From positions 3,658,001 to 3,722,000 of the forward strand of contig JAGYVD010000002.1 in the NCBI GenBank assembly GCA_021209875.1: a stretch of 64,000 nt of DNA, given 5' to 3'. How positions within the stretch are numbered: position 1 is the first letter of the stretch; the number at the start of each line of letters is the position of its first letter. The stretch is from Rosellinia necatrix (taxonomy: Eukaryota > Ascomycota > Sordariomycetes > Xylariales > Xylariaceae). Below, in pieces: positions 21,051-31,070 of the stretch. Both the position numbers and the translations under genes were made by a program. Under the pieces are notes generated by a model, which had not been told where the DNA came from, did no database searches, and saw only the letters and a program-made list of their open reading frames with translations.

Positions 21051-22067
21051 ATGTCATCGACCGAGCCCATCGCGACGACAGATCTGCCCTCGGGCGACCC
21101 GGTGCCGTCCTCGGCGCCGCCGGTGCCGGCCCCGAGGCCGAAGCCGCTGCCGCTGCGCGAGCTGCTGGCGGCGGCGCCGTCCAACGCGGACGCCTTCCTC
21201 GCGCACCTGCAGCGGTGCTTCGCGACGCCCTCGGGCACGGACACGGTGCTCCTCTTCGTGTGCTACTCGTCGCGGCTGGCCTCGGCCGTGCTCACGACGC
21301 TCGTGCAGCCGGCGCTGCACCGCAGCGCCGAGCGCCTCGTCGCCCTCGCGAGCGCCCTCCCGCCCTCCGCCACCCTCCTCTTCGACGCCAAGACCCTCCC
21401 CTCCGCCGGCGTCGCCCTCGTCCTGGCCCTCGCCCGGCGCCTCAAGGCTCTCAGCGGCCTCGCCAGCGAGGCCCGCACCATCACCCGCCTCTGGGGCCTG
21501 CTCGGCATGTACTTCTGGGCGCGCCGCCTCGTGCTCAAGCGGCGTCAGCAGAAAGAACAAGAACAAGGGGGTAGCAGTGGTAGCAGTGGTAGCAGCAGTG
21601 GCGGCAGTGGCGGCGGAGGTGACGGGCTGGAGACGGCCGTCGCGTGGTCGCAGCTGGCGTCCTGTGTCGTCTTCCAGGCGCTCGAGAACGGCGCCTACCT
21701 GGCCTCGCGCGGCGTCCTCGGCTGGAGCCCCGCCGCCCAGGGCCGCGCGGCGCGCTGGAGCGCGCGCTTCTGGGGCGCCTTCGTCGGCCTCGAGCTCGTC
21801 CGCCTCGGCCTCGAGTCCGGCCGCCGCGGCCGCCGCACCCGCGCCGAGAAGTTCGCCGGCAGCAAGACCGTCGCCGACGTCGAGCGCGAGGAGCGCGAGT
21901 GGTCCGCCGCCTGGCGCAGGGCCCTCGTCCGCAACCTCGCCTGGGCCCCCCTCACCGTCCACTGGAGCCTCGAGCAGGGGCTCGTCTCCGAGATGGCCAT
22001 CGGCGCCCTCGCCTCCATCCCCAGCGTCCTGCAGATCCGTGACCTGTGGCGGAACACGGCAGAGTAA
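21051..22067 (+). CDS. PEX11-family peroxisomal membrane protein
   Basis: A single exon of 338 residues. After a Pro-rich start it has the PEX11 order: an amphipathic N-terminal region (AFLAHLQRCFATPSGTDTVL), FVCYSSRLASAVLTTL, a membrane-associated helix (TITRLWGLLGMYFWARRL), a loop, a second helical membrane region (SQLASCVVFQALENGAYL) and a C-terminal segment SEMAIGALASIPSVLQIRDLW. PEX11 proteins bend and elongate the peroxisomal membrane before fission; filamentous ascomycetes have several, and this resembles the divergent Pex11C type rather than classical Pex11 (memory-based, so no symbol assigned). The loop at about residues 164-181 is a Gly/Ser run encoded by GGTAGCAGT repeats. GC at third positions is extreme, which creates long antisense frames across the whole gene; the sense frame is chosen for its domains. 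Confidence 0.85.
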   Translation: MSSTEPIATTDLPSGDPVPSSAPPVPAPRPKPLPLRELLAAAPSNADAFLAHLQRCFATPSGTDTVLLFVCYSSRLASAVLTTLVQPALHRSAERLVALASALPPSATLLFDAKTLPSAGVALVLALARRLKALSGLASEARTITRLWGLLGMYFWARRLVLKRRQQKEQEQGGSSGSSGSSSGGSGGGGDGLETAVAWSQLASCVVFQALENGAYLASRGVLGWSPAAQGRAARWSARFWGAFVGLELVRLGLESGRRGRRTRAEKFAGSKTVADVEREEREWSAAWRRALVRNLAWAPLTVHWSLEQGLVSEMAIGALASIPSVLQIRDLWRNTAE

Positions 22068-22934
22068 GGGGGAAGGCTGGGTGTTGTTGTCGTTGTTGTC
22101 GTTGTCTTTTTTTTTTCTCGTTTTAGAAGGCATCGATTGTAAGCGTACGTCGTATCCCGAGCGAGCACGCACTGGCATGAGAAGGCAGGGGGGATTTGGT
22201 CCCTTGGTGCGAGGGCGATCTTCTGGATTGCCATGTTGAAGACGAGGCCGGCTTTTATTGTAACATAAAAAATGAGGAGAGTAGAAGAACCCTTTCTTTG
22301 ATTGGCATATAAGAACGAGCGGTAATTATGACCATTATAGAAATGGCGAATCAGAGCCTACCGTGGGGGATACGGAAGACCGGTGGACCATATCTTGGTC
22401 ACTGATAGTACGGTTTCCGAATAATACTGTCTTATGAAGCTTACCTTTACGACCATAATCAATTGGTGCCTATCTAGTAACTAGATTATTCATGGTGGGA
22501 AGCGCTATCAAGATGACATTTACCCGGCAACCAATGTACGACGCGAGCTCAGCAAAATATCCGTAACGGTCATTGCACAATTCAGACGTGATTTCAAGCC
22601 ACCATTAGACGATTCCATCATATTTAATCCTTCGAGTTACACATCATGACTAGGCACTACTAATACAAGACAGAGCATGCCTTGTTTCCAAATACAGTTC
22701 CACAGCCTGATCAAGCTAGTTCTCATACTCGTATGCTCTCTTTCCCTCTTTTCAAGACGTACATATGCTGGTATCGTTCCCCGGTAATCCAAAAACGCCG
22801 CTGCTATGAGTACATAACCTCCAATAAGCTCCCGAGGCCTACTCTCAGCTTCAATATTACGCCTAATGTGGAATCTGCTTGTTCGCCGATTCCTCGTTCT
22901 CATTAAGTAGGATAGGCACACCCAAACATAGCAA
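22068..22934. other. Spacer between convergent PEX11 and surface-protein genes
   Basis: About 870 bp. A T9 run and GTTGTCGTT repeats at about 22083-22118 lie just after the PEX11 stop, and the remainder is AT-rich. No gene is seen. Confidence 0.45.
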
Positions 22935-23729
22935 TTATCCCACAAGGGGTATCGTAATTATTAGACTTGCCGTCAAGGCTGCCAAAGCCACCAGCGCGCC
23001 GACGTTCCTTTGTAATATCCTCTCCGCGCTGTTGATGATAACGGGGTCAAACGGGCTTCCACCCCCCGATGAGCCCCGACTTGATCCATCATCTCCATCA
23101 CCGGCCGTCTGTGTGGGGCTCGCAGCACTCGTTGACTGTGTTGTCGTTGAGCTCCCCACCTCTGTAGCAGTAGAGCTAACAACCGTGTCGGTTTCGCTCG
23201 GGGTGCTCTGTATCGTCGTCGAGGTTTCGCTGCTAGTCGATATCGACGTCGCTGTTGTTGACTTGATTTCAGTCGTGCTTGTTGCTGTTGCCGTTGTTGA
23301 CGTTTCTCGTGTCTGGCTAGGTGTTAAAAAGGTACGCGTTGTAGTTGGTCCCACAGTCGAGGTTACCGAGGTGACCTGAAAATCAGGACATAATGCATCC
23401 AGTAGCCCGCCTTGTAATGTCAATCCTAACAGAGATCTACTATTGATCTCAAGATGTTTGCAGGCCGCTATGATGTTTGCCTGGTCCTGCTGGATTCCTT
23501 TTGCACAACTCGTCGAGCACTGCGCCCCGGCCTGAAAATCGCCACGCGAGCAACCAAGTATTGTGCTGCCATAAGCACTAAGACATGCCAGTGAGGGAAC
23601 CTGGACTATCCCGATAAGCTGGAAATCTTGTAGTGAAACAGCTGAAGCCGTCAAGGCAATGGCCAACAGTTGGGTAAGCTGTGTAACCCCTCGTGATCGT
23701 CGAGAACCGTTCATTGTTAGGGAGACCAA
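22935..23729 (-). CDS. Secreted six-Cys, Ser/Thr-rich GPI-anchored protein
   Basis: A single exon of 264 residues. The N-terminus has a basic start and a hydrophobic core (LLAIALTASAVSLQ), read as a signal peptide. Residues about 40-120 form a compact domain with six cysteines, in LACLSAYGS, LGCSRGDF, AQCSTSCAKG, AACKHLE and ALCPDF, so three disulphides are likely. A long Thr/Ser mucin-like stretch follows. After a Ser/Gly-rich linker a hydrophobic C-terminus (ALVALAALTASLIITIPLVG) suggests GPI anchoring. The Cys spacing is not that of the eight-Cys CFEM domain. I recall similar LxGCxxxDFxxGxxC proteins in Sordariomycetes but no function. It is likely a wall or plasma-membrane surface protein; use of an alternative start at residue 6 is possible. 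Confidence 0.78.
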   Translation of the reverse strand: MVSLTMNGSRRSRGVTQLTQLLAIALTASAVSLQDFQLIGIVQVPSLACLSAYGSTILGCSRGDFQAGAQCSTSCAKGIQQDQANIIAACKHLEINSRSLLGLTLQGGLLDALCPDFQVTSVTSTVGPTTTRTFLTPSQTRETSTTATATSTTEIKSTTATSISTSSETSTTIQSTPSETDTVVSSTATEVGSSTTTQSTSAASPTQTAGDGDDGSSRGSSGGGSPFDPVIINSAERILQRNVGALVALAALTASLIITIPLVG

Positions 23730-24578
23730 GCGGATGTAGGTTCTCTTCTGGGGGCCTTGCGTTGCTTAAATGATATGAAAGGTTGGTGGTATCGCTAGGC
23801 CGGGGCCTTCGGTCGTAGTTTTCGAGAAAATGGCCAAGATGATTCGGTTATTCCCAGAAGGTCATGCACGGAATCTATGGCTCTAGTGAAGTGGTCCCTT
23901 AGGTAGCCCAGCAACGCCTGCACTTAATCGAAGTGACGACCCGAAGCTAGGGTGGGTGCCGCAGATCAGGTTCGCAGTCACCCGAAACACGAGTTGTATC
24001 AAATCGATCGTGATAACGGGATAGACACGTGGTTCTCCAATAGGTGTGTGCGGGATGCCTGAGAGATCTCGTAGCCGGAATTAATGTAACTATGCACTGA
24101 CGTATGATTCTGTGTCTGATCTCCAGGCCGGGTCCCGAGTTTAGATATTACGACGCCTGTCCTTGCCAGCGATCATGGCGAGTCCTCGCAGCCGGCGTTG
24201 CGTTGATGGCCGGGCGGAGTGACAGAGTCTCAGGTATAACCCAAAAGGTTTGAAGTGTTGGCGGCGCGAAGCAGCAAGGAACTAGAAAGCGATCCAGGCA
24301 CGCGGCCAACGTGAACTATCCAACTTCACGAGTCGCAACGCCGCGCAGCCGTGGTTAGTTGGAGAAGCTGATGATGAAGAACGACAGAGGCACAAGTATC
24401 TGAGGACCGACTAGATTGGTGACAACCAAGAAACCAGAAGGCACCAAAGTAGACCGCAGATATGACGATGGTACGGTTTGCCTGTACAAACAGGTAGATA
24501 GGTGGGTAATGCATGCAATCGGTCAACAAGGACAGAAGATGTACAGCGAAGAATAACAAGTAGGTACCCAAGGCAGGC

Positions 24579-24610
24579 AAAAGGGCAGATAAAAGGGCAG
24601 ATAAAAGGGC
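24579..24610. repeat. 12-bp tandem repeat (AAAAGGGCAGAT)
   Basis: Nearly three copies of AAAAGGGCAGAT in direct succession, ending in a truncated unit. Confidence 0.85.
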
Positions 24611-24660
24611 AAGAAGGGGTGAGAAGTGGTGGGAGGAAACAAGCATGCGGAAAACAAATC

Positions 24661-24687
24661 GTTCTTCTTCTTCTTCTTCTTCTTCTC
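24661..24687. repeat. (TTC)n trinucleotide tract
   Basis: About nine TTC units, not in a supported coding frame. Confidence 0.9.
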
Positions 24688-25079
24688 GTACCCAGGCGTG
24701 GTTGACATCATGGGAGGTGGTGACATAACTCTATAGGAGCTATGTTTGATGGCACCGAGGTTAGGTGCCCGATAACCGAAAAGGTTACCTTACTTCCCGA
24801 AACTTGGAATACATGGCGTATTCCAAGCTTCCCCCCTACGTTCGATGTGGCCTTGGCTAGGTCTCACCATCTGCCAGTCACACCCAAAATCTACCATCCG
24901 TGGCTTCCATGCGGTAGCAGGCACGGGTTAGGTTGGGTTCCATTGCGGGGGAGCGACAGGATCAGTTCGCCACACTGGCCAATGAGGGAGACGGCGCTTT
25001 CGCGTTGAAGGGAAACGAAACGTCCTTCTGTTTGAAGTGTTGGGTGAGATAGCCCCTGCTCCAAATCCCATTGGCCTGT

Positions 25080-25120
25080 GATTGGCTGTAGCCCCAATCG
25101 CGAGCATCTCACAGCCAATC
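25080..25120. promoter_or_regulatory. Inverted repeat carrying paired CCAAT boxes
   Basis: GATTGGCTGT at 25080-25089 is matched exactly by ACAGCCAATC at 25111-25120, with a 21-bp spacer that itself holds a CCAAT. CCAAT is the target of the fungal Hap2/3/5 (CBF) complex; occupancy here is inference. Confidence 0.55.
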
Positions 25121-25242
25121 GATAATGGTGGGGCTTCCTACCTCGGCCATGCCAACCGCTCGGGTCTGTGCTCTCGGAGTCTGTTGCCAGGCCTGTCACA
25201 CCCTCGTCTCAGTTGATGGGCTGCCCGCCTACACCTAGCCTG

Positions 25243-25352
25243 GGTACCTACCTACTAGTATAGGTAGGATAGGTAAGGGGGACGAGGGACGTACCTAGGT
25301 TAGGGTGCCCGTCTACTTCCACTGGAAAAAGAGGTAGGTAGGTAGGTAGGTA
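25243..25352. repeat. TAGGTACC-type element cluster
   Basis: Several copies of GGGTACCTACC, TAGGTAGGATAGG, GTACCTAGGTTAGG and a run of GTAGGTAGGTAGG lie within about 110 bp upstream of the kinase gene. Confidence 0.8.
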
Positions 25353-25923
25353 TTTCAACACCAAACTCACAAACATGTCCATCGACATCATCTTAACCAC
25401 TTAACCTCATCATTTCCTCTCCCCTCTTCCCCCTACCCTTCTTATAGCCTTGGACGGCCGTGGCCGTAAACAGCCGGTAGAGTCAGTTGGGTACTGAAGC
25501 ATGCAAAAGAACAGGCCATTACTACCTATCTTGATATGTAGTCGGCCGGCTCTCCAATAAGTGGACTTGGGATCAAGCGCCTTGGAAATAGCAAGACAAA
25601 CAACGCCCTTTGCATATGTATGTCACAGCCATGGCACCCAATGGCAAAGGATATGAGTTGAAGGTCAAGCGAGTCACAAGCCAACGGCTCCTCGGGCGCC
25701 AAGTATTCTCTTCAGCTCTAGGTGCAGTGATTCAGAATGATTCAGCGCTATATTCCTTTAGTGGGCATCCGAGGTTCCAATAAATGCGACCATGTCGCCC
25801 TACATATCTCATCACAGCCCGTGGGGGAGTGTCGTCTGCCGTTAACGCTTCCAGCCGCCCCCAAATACCCGACATCTACCTGTGTGTATTCACAACTGGT
25901 GTATCGTATAGATCGTGGCCATC

Positions 25924-27190
25924 ATGGATGCAGTGGCACGCGATGAGATCAAATCAAAGATCCTCCAAAGCCTGGAGCAGACTCCCTTTGCAGCCTCGTC
26001 GTTACAGGAGCTTTCCGGAGGCACGGTTAACTTTATCTATCGTGCAAAATTGAAAGAGCCTCTCCCCGATGGCACGAACAACGTCCTTGTCAAACATGGC
26101 GAGGAATACACTGCTAACAACCCAAATTTTAGTCTTACGCTAATGCGCTGTGTAAGGCAATAAACCACCCAAGTCGTAGCTCTAAAGAAATTGTAGGCTG
26201 ACTGGATGATGAAGCGCATCGAAGAACAATGTCTGAAGACGTTATCTGCGTTTCCAACCGAGGGAAAGACGGAGTTGCTAGGCGACGTAAACATTATTGT
26301 CAGGGCACCCAAGTTCTACCACTTTGACGAGCAAAACAACACACAAGTCCAAGAGGTTCTGTGCGGTAGTATGAACTTGAAGGAGCATGCTCTCACCACC
26401 TATTCGGCAAATACCCCTGATACTGCGCGCCCGCAGTGTCTCCAGCTCGGCCGTGCCCTTGGTAAATGGCTATACAACTTCCATACCTCGTCAACAATGC
26501 AGGCGGCGTTGCGCGAGACAGTGGCTGGAAACACGGAGATGCAGAAGTTAAAGCATACAATCTACTTCTCTTGGGTTCTTGATCGCGTGAAACAGTTCCC
26601 ATCCGTTTTAAGCGAATCGAGGGGCTTTTTCGAGAAGGTCAGGGACACGACTGCTAAAGAGGCTGACGATGAGAGCCGCTTACGGGCCATTCACGGTGAC
26701 TTTTGGACCGGAAAGTGAGTTTTTTCCCCTCCTTTTTCACTTTACCCCTTTTGATAATAAGAAAAACCTATGGTGCTAATGACATCTAAGTGTTCTATTG
26801 CCGAGCGGCCCGATCCAAGACGGAATTGATGTAACCGTGTTTGTCGTCGACTGGGAAATGGCAGAGTTAGGGCTACCAAACGTGGATCTGGGGCAGATGA
26901 TTGGTGAGTTGTATCAATTGAAACTCTTTAAAAATATTACTGCTGGTCTGTGGATGGTACAAGGATTTGTGGAAGGCTATGGTATAGTAAGCGATGAGTT
27001 CGCCTTCCGCACGGCGCTTCAGATCGGAGCACACCTACTCAGTTTCGGGGCAGCAGTTGAAGGTTGGGGTACGCAGGATCAGGTAGAAATGGTTGTTCGC
27101 ATAGGAAGGGACATCATGGTCCACGCATGGGAGAAAGACCGTGAATGGTTTCGAGGAGGAGACTTGAAGTGCTTATTTCACTCTATTTAA
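25924..27190 (+). CDS. APH/choline-kinase-like small-molecule kinase
   Basis: Three exons, 25924-26151, 26197-26714 and 26791-27190, give 381 residues. The ATG at 25924 begins MDAVARDEIKSKIL. ELSGGTVNFIYRAKL is the glycine-rich nucleotide loop, LVKHGEEY carries the probable ATP-binding Lys, HGDFWTGN (H242-N249) is the catalytic loop, and FVVDWEMAELG (D269) the metal-binding segment. The final Asn of HGDFWTGN is created by the exon 2/3 splice (AA joined to T), which confirms that join. The architecture and DLGQMIGEL motif resemble fungal kinases often labelled methylthioribose-kinase-like or choline-kinase-like; the substrate cannot be read from sequence. Intron 1 is only 45 bp, near the lower limit for these fungi; intron 2 is 76 bp with a GCTAAT branch site. 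CTU2 follows 353 bp downstream on the same strand with no functional link evident. Confidence 0.85.
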
Positions 27191-27543
27191 AACGCAGTAG
27201 AATAGAATATGCGGTGTAATTAACGAGAGAGGAACCAGTACTTACCAATTGAAGTGCCCTTTTAGTTTATTTAATGTTGTGTTACCTATCATCGGTGTTT
27301 TCAGGCGTGGGTGGCAAAAGCTACCCGGGACCGCTTTGGGGAGGCAACGTGCTGTAACTCAATTCACCCCTCCTCCCTCCCAAATTTATTCCCCCACATC
27401 GTTCAAAAAGTGAGTCAGATACCAACGAATCTGATTGTTCCGCACTTGAGAACAACCCAGACAATAAAACTCAAGAGTAATAAAAAAATGCATCTCTTGG
27501 ATTCAGGATAACGATTTCAAACCGACCGAAACCTGTCACGGCC

Positions 27544-29011
27544 ATGAACGTGAAAGCGGAAGGGGCGCGATCGCCTTGTGCACGGTGCAAAGAGCAAGAT
27601 GGAGTATTAGACTTGCGATCCGAGAGAGTGTGTCAGTAAGTTCTCTCTCTACTTTTTATTTTCTCATTTTTATTTTCACCCTCCCCTTTTCCTCCTTTCC
27701 CCCTTTCCCCCTTTCCCCCTTTCCCCGTTTTTTATTTTATTTTATGTATATACTTATATCATCTAGAATCCCCCCTTCGTTTGAACTAACTAACACGACA
27801 ACGCCATCAGGACATGCTTCACCACCTTCGTGGCCAGCAAGGCCATCAAGCGCCTCGAGGTGCTGCAGCGCGAGACGCGGGGGCCCCGGCTGCCGTCGCG
27901 GCCGCAGCGCTACCTCGTGGCGCTGTCGCGAGGCCCGTCGTCGACGGCGCTGCTGCACGTGCTGGGTGAGAACCTGCGCAGGCAGCTCGAGCGCAACCAG
28001 CGGGCGAAGTTTGAGCTCGTGGTGGCGTTCGTAGACGTTGAGGCCGATGTTGACGATATGCAGCAGCAGCAGCAGCAGCAGCAGCAGAGTCCCGGTGGTG
28101 CTTCCGATCTCCCAGCGCCGGCGCCGGATAGCGCCGGCGCGGATCCGTTCACCGCGCACTTCCCCGGGCTCGCCGTCCACAGGGTGCCGCTGTCCGACGT
28201 CCTCTCGTCGCCGGCGGTCGACTGGGCCTCGCTCCCGCCGGCGGCGGCGCCGCGGCGGCTCGCAGACCTCCTGGCGCGCCTGCCGTCTGCCGGGGCCCGC
28301 GCCGACGTCGCGCGCCTGCTGACGCGGCACGCGCTGCTCGCCTTCGCGCGGGCCCGCGGCTGCGGCGTCGTGCTGCTCGGCCACACCACGACGTCGCTGG
28401 CCGAGCTGACGCTCTCCGAGGCCGCCAAGGGCCGCGGATTCGGCATCCCGTGGTTCGTCAACGACGGCGCATTCCCGTCGTCGTCGTCGCCGCCGGGCCC
28501 CCTCGCCCCGCCGACCGGCGAGACCTCCGCACCCGTGCAGGTCTACAGCCCGCTCCGCGAGGTCTTCAGGAAAGAGGTCCGCACGTACCTCGAGGTCACC
28601 CACTCGCCGGCGGGCGGCGTGCTGGCGGACCTGTTTTTTCCTAGCCCGTCATCGCCGTCATCGTCGTCGCCTCGTGTCTGGGCCGACCCAGGCGCCGCCG
28701 TCGTCTCGCACCGCGACCTGAGCCTCGACGACGTCGTGGCGCGCTACTTTGCCGGCGCCGAGGCCGCGTACCCGAGCGTCGTCGCGAACGTCGTGCGCAC
28801 GACCGGGAAGTTGAGCCGGCCGTCCGCCCGGGCGGTGGCGGGCTTGGACGTGGACGCGCCGCCCTGCTGCGGGTTGTGCAGCGTGGGGTTGGATCCCCTC
28901 GGGGACGAGCAGTGGAAGGGCGAGATCGGGGACGCGGACGGAGACGGGAAGGTGCAGCAGGGTAAAGGGGGCGGGTTGTGTTATGGGTGCGAGAGGTCGG
29001 TGAGAGGGTAG
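27544..29011 (+). CDS. NCS2: Cytoplasmic tRNA 2-thiolation protein 2 (CTU2/NCS2)
   Basis: Two exons, 27544-27635 and 27811-29011, give 430 residues. The N-terminus has paired Cys motifs (PCARCKEQ and, across the splice, VCQTCFTTF), then ASKAIKRLEVLQRE. The PP-loop region reads LVALSRGPSSTALLHVL; the canonical SGGxDS of ATP pyrophosphatases is degenerate, as is known for the Ctu2 subunit. Further motifs are LLGHTTTSLAELTLS and, near the C-terminus, PCCGLC and CYGC. Ncs2 forms a heterodimer with Ncs6/Ctu1 that adds sulphur from Urm1 to the wobble U34 of Lys, Glu and Gln tRNAs in the cytoplasm. A nine-residue polyglutamine tract (CAG repeats at about 28060-28086) and several Pro/Ser inserts are unusual additions. 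Third-position GC is very high, giving long antisense shadows. The 175-bp intron carries a CTTTCCCC repeat. Confidence 0.9.
27690..27727. repeat. Tandem TTTCCCCC repeat in the CTU2 intron
   Basis: Four copies of an 8-bp pyrimidine unit lie about 85-120 bp upstream of the acceptor, in a T/C-rich intron. A CTAAC branch-like site follows at about 27786-27792. Confidence 0.85.
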
Positions 29012-29763
29012 TTGGCGCGAGAGGGTTTATGGCCACTCGCAATACCAAAGAGAGTAAAAGCACTACCGTGAGGACTAGGTGCCGTGATCCGCACCTGGAT
29101 ACCTCATTTTGAAGCGCGGGAAGTCGAAGTCAGTACGACGGAAGACGCATGAGCGTTATATGGAGGCTACTTGACACTGTTCGTACCGAGGGTAGGGCAG
29201 ATCGCTTTATACGCTATGGTAGTATATAGTATGCATGTCACATATGATTCGTGTCGTGTGGCTCCCAGGCACAATCTTACAATGGAAGTAATTTTTCGTT
29301 CGTCCCCTTTCACCATCTACTATGTAGAAACCTCTATATTTTCCCAGAGTCATATACACGAATTTATCCGCCCATTACCACCCATTTCCTGAACCCTATA
29401 ATGAGTTTTCCGTGTCTAAAGTGGAGGCCCAAGAGCTATCTTTTAGAGCCCAAGGCCCACCGGTGTATTGCCAAAGCACCCATCATCCAAATAACCACCA
29501 ATTGGTCCCCTATATAGGATGGAAGTTTCAAGATCCAAGTCAACGCGGCTGATTTCTGGTTACAGCATCCGCAACTTTAGACTTGTATATCTTTGCTACA
29601 CATCTGCAAACGTCTCCTATCAAGCGAACCCGTGCCTGAGATTTCAATTCCTAGGTTCCTCGAAATTATGCCATTTGACGCTTTTATACACCTAGCGTTA
29701 ATTTGGTAGCGATCCATTCCCATTTCTTTTTATAAAAAACCCCCCCAAAAAACAGTACCTCTA
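29012..29763. other. Spacer between convergent CTU2 and carrier genes
   Basis: 750 bp, becoming AT-rich towards the carrier gene, with A and C runs at about 29733-29751. No gene is seen. Confidence 0.45.
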
Positions 29764-31070
29764 TCACCCGGTTGCATTGGGTTCAGAGGTCGGTAATATT
29801 CTTTGCTCAATCTTGCGGACGAATTTGTTGGTCTGCTCTGCAAGACTGAGCGTCAAAATAGTGTGCGGTAGAATACGAGCCAGATGGGGCAGAAAGCCCT
29901 TGTAGATAGCAAAGAGGCCCTCGGTGCGGATCGTCTTGCCTAGACAGTCGAAGACGCCCTTGTATAGGTCACCATGCTGATTATAAAGACGCGACATTAT
30001 CGTATCTGTTGATATCGTTTGTTAGTATTTGTTTCAGACAGAGCGGTAACCTGAGTGAAAAGACCGGTGACTGTAGTCCAATTGAACATCTTGTAGGAAG
30101 GAAGGGCCGGATATTATGTGAAGAACGAGGGGCAGGACGAAGCTCACCTGGTGGGTGCATGAAACAGCAGACCACAAATCCCGACGCGGTACTACTCGCC
30201 AAGTGGAGCGGAGCACCTTCTTCCATGCCCAGATGCTTGGCGAGCATCCTCTTCGCAAAGAAGTATGTGGGCAGTTGTACAGAGCTGCCGAAGCCGGTGC
30301 GAATCATTGCCGCACCCACGCCCCTGTACAAACCCATGACACCCTCGGCCTTGTAGATCTGGCGGGTGCCATCGAGCGCGTTGCGGTAGCGGTGCTGGGT
30401 GCCCACGGGCAGGAAGGGCGAGTAGCTCTGGAGACGGGTCTTGACGAGGAAGAAGGGCGAGCCGGCGACAGCGCCGATAAGGCCGGACGCTGCGCCGCAG
30501 AACATGTTGATGCCGAGATTCTGCTTGGCACCGTCGTTCAGGACAAGGGACGCGATGCCATGCCGCATGGGCTCGTAAAACCCTAACCGGCACCCGTTCA
30601 GCAGGACCTGGTACACGTACGCGCAGCCCAGACCCCTGTATATGCCGCGAATTCCCTCGTTCCGGACGATGACACTAACGCCGTGGAAGGGGCCGCGGTA
30701 GTGGTGCGGCTGGTGGCCTTTCGATTGCAGCTCGCCTTGCAACTGCATTCTGTTGCGTCACGACCATTGCGTCAGCTGAAAGCCCAGCCCGGTACCGTCG
30801 GCCGCCCGCTCTCGTTCACGCCACGGGATTGCCATCGCCTGGGAAGGGGAAGCTGCATACCGGATCTTGACCGTCTCGAAAGGATGCGTGGCCGTGACAG
30901 CGCCACAGGCGGCGATGCCGCCAGCTATGAAGGCTCTGGGTCCCCCCGAGTCGAATTAGCCGGCGAGCTGGCAAAGAAGAGTGGCACAGAAAAGAGGATT
31001 GACCGCGTCGCCGGACCGGCCGGTGCTCCTTGACTTGGTGCTCCTTGACTTACCCAGCAGTGGTCGACAT
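29764..31070 (-). CDS. OAC1: Mitochondrial carrier, Oac1-type (oxaloacetate/sulphate)
   Basis: Four exons, read downward: 31070-31054, 30935-30861, 30749-30148 and 30005-29764, giving 311 residues. All three carrier repeats are present once the introns (118, 111 and 142 bp) are removed: HPFETVKIR ends exon 2, SPFFLVKTR lies in exon 3, and HPPDTIMSR is built across the exon 3/4 join. The third-repeat segment RLYNQHGDLYKGVFDCL and the tail closely follow the pattern I remember for budding-yeast Oac1 (IYNQKGDLYKG). Oac1 moves oxaloacetate, sulphate, thiosulphate and isopropylmalate across the inner mitochondrial membrane. The first exon has only 17 coding bases (MSTTA and part of a Gly codon), so the true start is the least certain part. 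Six transmembrane helices are expected from the threefold repeat. Confidence 0.87.

Larger units (their letters stand above)
23730..25923. other. 2.2-kb intergenic region between divergent genes
   Basis: It holds the promoters of the surface-protein gene (minus strand) and the kinase gene (plus strand). It contains a 12-bp tandem repeat at 24.58 kb, a (TTC)n tract at 24.66 kb, an inverted CCAAT repeat at 25.1 kb and TAGG-type elements at 25.24-25.35 kb. No gene is supported. Confidence 0.45.

Noticed and set aside
21054..22178. A 374-codon antisense frame covering the whole PEX11-family gene
   Set aside because: Caused by extreme third-position GC in the sense gene; composition is Ala/Gly/Glu/Arg low complexity and the sense strand has the domain motifs.
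27737..28603. A 288-codon antisense frame over CTU2
   Set aside because: Same GC3 artefact; Arg/Gly/Ala-rich with no domain, while the sense frame carries the CTU2 motifs.
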